Notes under the pieces: model-generated
The model's database searches: none
What the model saw: the letters and a program-made list of their open reading frames with translations, nothing else
What the model was told of the DNA's origin: nothing
Shown here: piece by piece, positions 1 to 5,260 of the stretch
Position numbering within the stretch: the first letter of the stretch is position 1
Layout: every line of letters begins with the position of its first letter
Translations under genes and position numbers: made by a program
Assembly: GCA_034006405.1 (NCBI GenBank)
Contig: JAVESW010000092.1
Span: forward strand, 1 to 5,260
DNA: 5,260 nucleotides
Reading direction: 5' to 3'
Origin: JALNYB01 sp023230065
GTDB lineage: Archaea > Thermoplasmatota > Thermoplasmata > Methanomassiliicoccales > Methanomethylophilaceae

Positions 1-1
1 A

Positions 2-802
2 GGGACACTAGGTATCATCGCCTGCCCGATGCTCGAAGATGAACTCATATACAATCTCAGAACAGATGTTGAAGAAAAATACATATATCTTGTTAAGACC
101 GATCCTAATGTAAGTATCAAAAGAAAACTTGAAAGATATGGACTCCCCTATCAACTTATCGATGAATACGATCTTAAAAACGGTTTTGATCAGAATCCCA
201 AAAAATTCAACATCGTGATATACATGAATCGTCTCGGCCTTCATGCTGAACCAAAGGAGCTTCGTAAAACCGTTGAAGATCAAATAACGATGTTACAAAG
301 TCATTTTGACGTTCTTGCATTATATTACGGATTGTGCGGAAACGCAGGATGGGACATAACTAAATGGGCCGCAGACAAATTTTCGACCCCTGTAATAGTA
401 TTTCGTGATGAAAATGATGGAGTATGTGACGACTGCATAGGTGTTGCTGTCGGCGGAACAAAAAGATACTATGAGCTTAACAAAGCACACACTGGACAAT
501 TATACCTTACGCCTGCGATGGCAACTAACTGGAATGATTTCCTGTCATCTTCAGATATGTTCCGGGGAACTGATACTACCGATCATTCAATGATGAGGAT
601 GATCCTTGAAATGTGTGGTTATCAATATGCCTTGCAAATAGATACGGGATTGGGCGATAAAAATGAATTCGACAAACTTTCTCAAGATCTTGGAAAAGAA
701 ATGAATCTTAAGATCATCCAAGCCGAAGACGGATGGGCAACACTTGGTCCTGCAAATAGAATCTATGCAAATGCCAAAACAAAACTGTCTAAAAAAGACT
801 AA
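2..802 (+). CDS. DUF1638 family protein, 5' end outside the window
   Basis: Soluble protein of the DUF1638 family, function unknown. The frame is open from base 2, and the nine residues before the ATG at 29 (GTLGIIACP) look like the beta strand and Cys that open the family, so that ATG is internal and the gene begins to the left. Counting the ATG at 29 as residue 1, the family core is visible at 96-170: YGLCGN (100-105), the strand VIVFRDEND (122-130), the Cys pair CDDC (133-136), then GQLYLTPAM (156-164). Cys103, Cys133, Cys136 and the Cys before the ATG could bind a metal or cofactor; that is inference. There is no signal peptide or membrane segment, so it should be cytoplasmic. From memory, such genes are common in methylotrophic methanogens and can lie near corrinoid methyltransferase genes; no such neighbour is seen here. 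It ends with TAA followed at once by an in-frame TAG, and converges on the minus-strand operon. Confidence 0.88.
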   Translation, partial: GTLGIIACPMLEDELIYNLRTDVEEKYIYLVKTDPNVSIKRKLERYGLPYQLIDEYDLKNGFDQNPKKFNIVIYMNRLGLHAEPKELRKTVEDQITMLQSHFDVLALYYGLCGNAGWDITKWAADKFSTPVIVFRDENDGVCDDCIGVAVGGTKRYYELNKAHTGQLYLTPAMATNWNDFLSSSDMFRGTDTTDHSMMRMILEMCGYQYALQIDTGLGDKNEFDKLSQDLGKEMNLKIIQAEDGWATLGPANRIYANAKTKLSKKD

Positions 803-827
803 TAGATAATTTTATAATAATTTAAGA

Positions 828-846
828 AGGGTGGGATTCCCACCCT
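828..846. terminator. Bidirectional hairpin terminator between convergent genes
   Basis: A perfect 8-bp inverted repeat (AGGGTGGG, loop ATT, CCCACCCT) lies between the TAA of the DUF1638 gene (800-802) and the TAA of the minus-strand gene (855-857). On the plus strand it is followed by GTTTAATTTTAA. On the minus strand it is followed by an A/T-rich tract with short T runs (complement of about 805-827). The position suits transcripts arriving from both sides. Archaeal termination depends mainly on U-tracts, so the T-rich flanks may matter more than the stem. Confidence 0.75.
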
Positions 847-854
847 GTTTAATT

Positions 855-1619
855 TTAACGTCTTGCCTTCGGCTTTCCGTAGTTCTTGACCGGTTTGCGA
901 TACACATATATCGCAATTATGATCAGGATCACAAGGAAGATACCCATCAGAATGGATACCAACCCATAATTGGATTGACCATTGTAGAAACTATGCTCTG
1001 TATCGAGACCCGTAACTATCACAAGAGAATCTTCAGCCGCTACTACCTTGAACACATGTTTTCCATCAGAGAGCGAATCTGTTACCCAATCATATGTGAC
1101 TGTTACAGAATCTCCTGCAGCTACAGTCACCAGTGTATCGCTATTTTCAAGCTTTACTCCGTCGACATAGAAAAAGACTGTGAAATCGGTGAAGTCAACA
1201 TTACTGTTGTTGGCCAACGTGATGGACAACGTTATCGGCTTTACCACCGAGATGACCACTGATTTCGTAGATGTTGTTGCACTCCCATCGTTGATAGTCT
1301 CTTTGAACACTACAGTAAGCGTATAACTTCCCGCGGTCTCAGGTGCGGTGATGGTCAGTTCTGTCGAAACTCCATTCTTAAGAGTTCCAGAAGACGGTGA
1401 CACAGCACTAGATTGTGTGGTTCCGCTAGAGTTTGTAAGCTTTGCTGTATATGTGATTTCAAGCGTAGAGAACGAGGAATCACTTTCGAAGAACTTAATT
1501 TCGTAAGTCAGAGTTCCCTCTGTTTTTACGACATTGGTTTCTCCTGTGATAGATCCGGTTCCTGCACCGTCAACTTCTGTTGCCATCACGCATATACCTG
1601 CGCATGCTGCGAACAACAT
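855..1619 (-). CDS. Secreted, C-terminally membrane-anchored protein with Ig-like and CARDB-like domains
   Basis: Small surface protein, probably a partner of the large protein encoded just upstream. From the first ATG (1619) it is 254 residues: the end of a signal peptide (1-19), an Ig-like beta-sandwich (about 30-127), a CARDB-like domain (about 128-205, with ITLANNSNVDF, FFYVDGVKL and the AAGDSVTVTYDW strand), a transmembrane helix (about 218-240) and a basic cytoplasmic tail ending KPKARR. CARDB domains are extracellular adhesion-type modules; no catalytic motif is seen. N63 and N137 lie in N-glycosylation sequons. The ATG at 1619 has no ribosome-binding site and cuts the hydrophobic signal core in half. 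The frame stays open upstream to a stop at 1671-1673, and the stretch from 1655 to 1620 encodes (M)QKVTAIIAIFA if ACG at 1655 initiates. The true start is therefore probably 1655 (about 266 residues). It is translated from the same transcript as the large gene. Confidence 0.85.
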   Translation of the reverse strand: MLFAACAGICVMATEVDGAGTGSITGETNVVKTEGTLTYEIKFFESDSSFSTLEITYTAKLTNSSGTTQSSAVSPSSGTLKNGVSTELTITAPETAGSYTLTVVFKETINDGSATTSTKSVVISVVKPITLSITLANNSNVDFTDFTVFFYVDGVKLENSDTLVTVAAGDSVTVTYDWVTDSLSDGKHVFKVVAAEDSLVIVTGLDTEHSFYNGQSNYGLVSILMGIFLVILIIIAIYVYRKPVKNYGKPKARR

Positions 1620-1642
1620 TGCAAATATCGCTATTATTGCGG

Positions 1643-4600
1643 TTACTTTTTGCGTACAAACACCCCCCTCTTAGTTCCTGCCCACGCAGTGAAGATTAGA
1701 ACCAGAACACATAATGCCAACAGGACCCAGAACATTATCGGAACAGTGCTTGCACTGTTGAATATGTTGGTTCCGCTTGCGGACATTGCCGTCTCATCCA
1801 TGTCAGCCTCCTGTGCGCTCAGCTTCGTGGTTGCTGTGCTTCCGCTTATGGTCACACCGCTGCTGTTCGTAGCTAAGGTCAATCCGTTCGATGATACGGT
1901 TATGGTCATTCCAGGAACTACTGACGATGATGCGTCTGAACACATGACCTTCACGTAGATCGTTGTTGTACCATATCCTTTCACATTGTATGATGCCCCA
2001 TCGCTGTAGATCAGTGATCCATCCTTATTAGAAAGTACATAGACCCACCCTGTAGATATTTCTGTGAATGTTGCGCTTATGGTCACTGACTTCTGGTAAC
2101 AATCGTTATTCGTGATGGTTATAGCATACTGATATTCGTGACTGTTGACTGCATCCGATGACGCTCCATCAGTACCGCTGATATCCACATATGTTGGAGT
2201 TGTCGATGACGAACTGAAACCTGTTCCGTCGAGGAGATAGGTTCCAACTGTGTTTCCAGAAATATCTGTCACTATGACTGATAAGTTCGAATTTCCTGCT
2301 CCAACTAGTGTCTTATCATAATATCCTGTAACTAGGACCGTTCCGGTTGCACCAGCCGCGACGACGATCGTATATGTCTTATCCAAGACCCATGCGGATC
2401 CGGAAGTAATCACATACGTGTTCGTTGTTGAGCCTGTGTTCTCGATAGTCAATATGAATGATCCGACTCCGTTGGAGAAATTCTGACTGCTTCCTGAAAG
2501 CTCTGCGACAACTAGTTCCTGTCCTGTCGTAAGGACCGAGAAATTAGCAACCGCTTCATCAACAACTGCAGATGCGATCATTGAGGTCGTTCCCGTATAG
2601 GTGTATGTTACCCTCTTGTCGATGGTCTGTGAAACAACTGCCTTCAGAGTAAGTGCTGTACCTGATGGGACGACTATAGTGAATGATCCATTGGTTATGT
2701 CGAATGGTATCGAAACGCTACCGTATGTCACTGTTAGAGTTCCATCTGCCACAACACCAACGTAGCCAGTTATAGTTGCCTTCTCAGATTTCTGCGAGAG
2801 ATCCAGAGTTACTGCGGATGAAGCATTGTCGATCGATCCGTATGCGATTGTCTCCGTACCTGTGCTACCGCTCTCTGCTTCGAAGTAATAACTGTATCCT
2901 TTCTGGACATAGTACACTAGAGAATTGCTAGAATCCTCATAATAGCTTCCTTTTACTCCGTCATCATTCTCGACTGCAGTCACGGTTATCTGATCCAATA
3001 CAGATGCAGTCAACGTTACAGTTGCAACACTGATTGCATCGATTTCCAAAGCACCGCTCTGTCCTGGATAGACATAGACAGTTCCGTTGTAGTAATAGCC
3101 TGTGCTTCCTAACACGATTGCAGTATACTGTCCCGGCATAACTGTTGTGGATCCATTAACTGTGTATTTCACAGTAGAGTCGCTGTATAAAGTTAAAGTC
3201 GTTGTATACGGACTTGAAATCGACACGGACTTCACATACTTTGTACTGTCCTTTGCACTGCTGGCACCGAGAGTCCATCCTGTAGACGTACTACTCGATC
3301 CAGAAGCAATAGTGGTTGTCTGCGCTTCACAATAGAACGCTGTTGTTTCAAATGCATCTACGCTGATCTTTGCCTCATAACCAGAAGGTACATAGAACAG
3401 TGCCTTTCCGCTTGAATTGGTCTTGTAAACGATTGTATACGACGTTCCATCAACATCCAATGTACATTTCATGTCAACGAATGCAATGCCCTTTGTACTG
3501 CTAGAAGACATCTGAGTCGTATAATACAGATATCCTGTAAGTGTACGGCCCGCGGACATCTTAAGATCGCCCATGACATCATCTGCAGACACTGTAATGG
3601 ACTTTAGAAGCGCACTTGCCGACCCGTCATACGCATACAGCGTATAACTTCCTGCAGGAATCATGGCGCTAAACACGCCATCACTATCTGCTGTGAAGAT
3701 CAACTGTGCACCAGTAGATGTAATGAATGACACTGTACCAGCTGTTACCGCTCCGCTACTGTTCTTCAAGATCCCTGATACTGTATATCCAGTCGAACTT
3801 ATCATCGATATGCTCGCACCTGTTGATACACCGTAGTACACTGTGCTTCCGCTTACTGCGTATGCTGTATATGTCTCACCATCATATCCTCCACTTGCAG
3901 GTACTGCAAAGGATGTGGATGTGGCAGATGAGATTGTGTATCCAAAGGACATCAGCGTTATCAAACTTCCCGAAGGAGCTCCAGATACTGTAATGATTTT
4001 AGAATCATAAACAGACAGAGTAGCTGTTTTTGTTCCGCCGCTTGTCACTGTGACTGATGTTGAAGATACTGAAACTTTTCCACCAGATGCCGAAATGCTA
4101 TATGTTGCTGGAATTACACTGATAGTTGCTGTTCCATCTGATATTGTAGCACTGAATGTAGCACCTGTAGAAGAGTTGGTAGCAATGACAGTACCTGATG
4201 TTACTGATTCTCCATACTCATCTGTAACAGTAACCGTTATTGTACCAGATGTTGTGGAGATCTTTGCTCCAGAATTCGTTCCTACGCATGCTGTCAAAGT
4301 CGCTGTATTGATTGTTGTTCCATTGGTAGAATATACAGTTGCTGTGTATACATCAGGAACTATATTGGTGAAACTGAACACTCCATTTATAGTTTCAACC
4401 TGCGTCGTATATCCTGACGATTTTCCTGTTATCACTACGTATGTATCCTCTGTATACGCATCGTCGCCCACAACAACAGTCCCGCTGAGACTGGTTGCCG
4501 CGATAGTCATCGTTGTTGGAATTGATGACGTATCTGTGTATGTTGCAATAATACTTCCAGATTGCGTACCTGTTGCACCGGATGAGAACACCACGCGGTA

Positions 4601-5260
4601 TGCTGTTCCGTCATTGGGCACAGAAATCGAGTATGATCCATCTTCCTTGGTGTATGTAACATTACGAAGAACGTAGTTGGTCACACCACTAGAATCATAG
4701 TCTGTATCGACATAGACCGCAACTTGTATTCCAGCTGCCGCGGATGCTCCACTGCCTGTTGTATAGTCAACAACACCAGAATATGTTGTTGTTGAGTCTG
4801 TGTTATACTCAAGCATTACGACTCCAGAAAGATAGTTGATTAAACCGCCCTGTGAATTCTGTAATGCGATAGCCTCGTATGCATCCATGTCTTCCCATCC
4901 CGAAGATGAGAGTGTTGCATCCTTGTTTGCATTATACGATACATGCCAATAAGCAACTGAATAATTGCTTAAGCCGTATCCAGGCACTGCTTTTAGTGTT
5001 CCGTCGCTGAGTGAAAGTGCACTCAAGAATGAAACTGTTGAGCTGTATCCTGCATCTGTCTCTGTAATTCCTATGATTGACTTCCAGAGGAAGGTCTCAT
5101 ACATCGCATCAGTGTACTCCGCATAACCTGTAGAGGTGTTGTATGAGTAGAACTGAGTAGCTGCAGAGTATGAGTTGAGAATATAATCTCCAAAATACGC
5201 TATGGTCGAGAAATATGATCCATCCTGGTAATACAGAGGAAGCATGCTTCCATTGACTGA
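1643..5260 (-). CDS. Very large surface protein: STT3/AglB-like C-terminal region, beta-repeat stalk and C-terminal membrane anchor; 5' end outside the window
   Basis: The frame is open to the right edge (SVNGS precedes the Met at 5245) and that Met has no signal peptide, so the gene starts outside. Counting that Met as 1, 1200 residues are visible. Residues 1-150 resemble the soluble region after the membrane domain of archaeal STT3/AglB oligosaccharyltransferases: MLPLYY, DAMYETFLWKSIIG (46-59), then PGYGLSNYSVAYW (88-100) and a MLEY strand (144-147). Residues 154-870 are a string of beta-sandwich modules, several like carboxypeptidase regulatory domains (KEDGSYSISVP at 200-210, SDGVFSAMIPAGSYTLYAY at 521-539). 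Residues about 905-1135 form two larger Ig-like modules. A transmembrane helix (1168-1189) and the tail TKRGVFVRKK follow. Ser plus Thr make up roughly a quarter to over 40% of the stretches counted, and there are 15 N-X-S/T sequons. The enzyme assignment is inference from recalled family patterns. A plain adhesin-like surface protein is the alternative. Confidence 0.9.
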   Translation of the reverse strand, partial: SVNGSMLPLYYQDGSYFSTIAYFGDYILNSYSAATQFYSYNTSTGYAEYTDAMYETFLWKSIIGITETDAGYSSTVSFLSALSLSDGTLKAVPGYGLSNYSVAYWHVSYNANKDATLSSSGWEDMDAYEAIALQNSQGGLINYLSGVVMLEYNTDSTTTYSGVVDYTTGSGASAAAGIQVAVYVDTDYDSSGVTNYVLRNVTYTKEDGSYSISVPNDGTAYRVVFSSGATGTQSGSIIATYTDTSSIPTTMTIAATSLSGTVVVGDDAYTEDTYVVITGKSSGYTTQVETINGVFSFTNIVPDVYTATVYSTNGTTINTATLTACVGTNSGAKISTTSGTITVTVTDEYGESVTSGTVIATNSSTGATFSATISDGTATISVIPATYSISASGGKVSVSSTSVTVTSGGTKTATLSVYDSKIITVSGAPSGSLITLMSFGYTISSATSTSFAVPASGGYDGETYTAYAVSGSTVYYGVSTGASISMISSTGYTVSGILKNSSGAVTAGTVSFITSTGAQLIFTADSDGVFSAMIPAGSYTLYAYDGSASALLKSITVSADDVMGDLKMSAGRTLTGYLYYTTQMSSSSTKGIAFVDMKCTLDVDGTSYTIVYKTNSSGKALFYVPSGYEAKISVDAFETTAFYCEAQTTTIASGSSSTSTGWTLGASSAKDSTKYVKSVSISSPYTTTLTLYSDSTVKYTVNGSTTVMPGQYTAIVLGSTGYYYNGTVYVYPGQSGALEIDAISVATVTLTASVLDQITVTAVENDDGVKGSYYEDSSNSLVYYVQKGYSYYFEAESGSTGTETIAYGSIDNASSAVTLDLSQKSEKATITGYVGVVADGTLTVTYGSVSIPFDITNGSFTIVVPSGTALTLKAVVSQTIDKRVTYTYTGTTSMIASAVVDEAVANFSVLTTGQELVVAELSGSSQNFSNGVGSFILTIENTGSTTNTYVITSGSAWVLDKTYTIVVAAGATGTVLVTGYYDKTLVGAGNSNLSVIVTDISGNTVGTYLLDGTGFSSSSTTPTYVDISGTDGASSDAVNSHEYQYAITITNNDCYQKSVTISATFTEISTGWVYVLSNKDGSLIYSDGASYNVKGYGTTTIYVKVMCSDASSSVVPGMTITVSSNGLTLATNSSGVTISGSTATTKLSAQEADMDETAMSASGTNIFNSASTVPIMFWVLLALCVLVLIFTAWAGTKRGVFVRKK
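1661..1667 (-). promoter_or_regulatory. Shine-Dalgarno-like site before a probable ACG start
   Basis: The minus strand reads GGGGGTG here, one mismatch from the archaeal consensus GGAGGTG. Five bases later comes ACG (1653-1655), in frame with the small surface protein and followed by CAA AAA GTA ACC. No ATG, GTG or TTG exists in that frame between the stop at 1671-1673 and the ATG at 1619. The site lies inside the last codons of the large upstream gene, so translation of the two genes would be coupled. It may also be a chance G-run in the Lys-Arg-Gly-Val codons of that gene. Confidence 0.5.
1679..1744 (-). other. C-terminal transmembrane anchor of the large surface protein
   Basis: Residues 1168-1189 form an uninterrupted hydrophobic helix (VPIMFWVLLALCVLVLIF and on to AWAG), preceded by an acidic linker (QEADMDET) and followed by the basic tail TKRGVFVRKK. 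By the positive-inside rule the tail is cytoplasmic and the 1100-plus preceding residues are outside. Confidence 0.92.
1841..2533 (-). other. Two larger Ig-like modules near the membrane (NEW3/CARDB-like)
   Basis: Residues about 905-1010 and 1020-1135 of the visible protein each carry a strand pattern typical of NEW3 or CARDB-like domains: FILTIENTGSTTNTYVI with a later AAGATGTVLVTGYY, and YAITITNNDCYQKSVTISA with a later GYGTTTIYVKV. The N-T-G or N-N-D turn after the I-T-I/L-T-I strand is the main signature. The same signature (ITLANNSN) occurs in the small neighbouring protein, so both proteins present similar modules close to the membrane. Confidence 0.5.
2636..4786 (-). repeat. Array of diverged beta-sandwich modules (carboxypeptidase-regulatory-like / Ig-like)
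   Basis: The protein here is built of units of about 55-75 residues with the pattern S-G-x-V/I, a variable strand, x-D/N-G-x-[YF]-x-[FIV], then V/I-P-x-G/A-x-Y. Clear examples begin near residues 156, 254, 334, 488, 568 and 825 of the visible protein. The stretch between about 640 and 820 is beta-rich but less regular. The units match only in pattern; I see no long identical DNA repeats, so they are old duplications or independent modules and not a recent tandem expansion. Such strings commonly act as stalks or binding surfaces outside the cell. Confidence 0.65.
4796..5260 (-). other. Putative STT3/AglB-type C-terminal region (protein segment)
   Basis: This segment is richer in Tyr, Trp and Met and less repetitive than the rest of the protein. 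Its order of motifs follows what I recall of euryarchaeal STT3 proteins: a PLYY-type strand, a D-x-M-Y-x-T-x-L-W-K helix ending in Gly, a P-x-Y-G-L-x-x-[FY] segment leading to a VxY strand, then a V-x-x-L-E-Y strand directly before the first beta-sandwich (S-G-V-V, A-G-I-Q-V, E-D-G-S-Y, V-P). In that family the WWDYG catalytic motif would lie upstream, outside this window, so the assignment cannot be proved here. Confidence 0.5.

Noticed and set aside
8..283. Open frame on the minus strand opposite the DUF1638 gene
   Set aside because: It is antisense to a clear coding region, has no family resemblance and has no ribosome-binding context; treated as a shadow.
809..825. TATA-like A/T stretch (TTTATAATAATTTA) after the DUF1638 stop
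   Set aside because: It lies between two convergent gene ends with no gene starting downstream on either strand; it is better explained as the T-rich flank of the terminator.
831..1262. Plus-strand open frame opposite the small surface gene
   Set aside because: It begins inside the terminator hairpin and its product is Cys/His/Tyr-rich with no recognisable domain; the minus-strand product has clear domains.
1413..1958. Plus-strand open frame across the junction of the two minus-strand genes
   Set aside because: It runs antisense through the anchor and signal peptide regions; its apparent hydrophobic stretches mirror those codons.
4050..4676. Plus-strand open frame of about 208 residues, Val/Pro/Thr-rich
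   Set aside because: Its composition is what results from reading Thr/Ser/Gly/Tyr-rich repeat codons on the opposite strand. The shorter plus-strand frames at 3102-3335 and 3727-3993 are rejected for the same reason.
2636..4786. CRISPR-like or recently expanded DNA repeats in the repeat-rich region
   Set aside because: The periodicity is at the level of protein pattern only; no identical direct repeats with regular spacers were found by eye.
5243..5245. ATG as the true start of the large surface gene
   Set aside because: The frame stays open to the window edge, the residues before it continue the same style of sequence, and no signal peptide or ribosome-binding site marks it.

Overview
The window most likely comes from a methanogenic archaeon, probably of the Methanomassiliicoccales/Thermoplasmata type. 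This is inferred from three things. There is a DUF1638-family protein, a family I associate with methylotrophic methanogens. There are two secreted, Ser/Thr-rich, Ig-like proteins with C-terminal membrane anchors. There is an archaeal-type GGGGGTG ribosome-binding site. All three genes stop with TAA, which would suit a lineage that uses UAG for pyrrolysine, but three genes are weak evidence. Base composition is moderately AT-rich throughout and nothing suggests a mobile element.

Layout: bases 2-802 on the plus strand hold the 3' part of a cytoplasmic DUF1638 gene, whose start lies to the left of the window. A compact hairpin at 828-846 sits in the 52-base gap between convergent genes and can end transcription from both sides. 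The rest is a minus-strand operon, read right to left. First comes a very long gene (1643-5260, start beyond the right edge). Its first ~150 visible residues resemble the soluble C-terminal part of an archaeal STT3/AglB oligosaccharyltransferase. These are followed by some 700 residues of diverged beta-sandwich repeats, two larger Ig-like modules, one transmembrane segment and a short basic tail. With no gap comes a second gene (855-1619, probably starting further upstream) for a small protein with signal peptide, Ig-like domain, CARDB-like domain, transmembrane helix and basic tail.

The two minus-strand genes overlap or abut and share the same topology, with the bulk outside the cell and a basic tail inside, so they probably act together at the cell surface. 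If the STT3/AglB reading is right, this is an N-glycosylation enzyme with an unusually long surface tail plus a membrane-anchored partner. The most striking sequence oddity is at their junction. The complete signal peptide of the small protein is encoded only if translation starts at an ACG codon five bases after a good ribosome-binding site, or by some other non-standard route.
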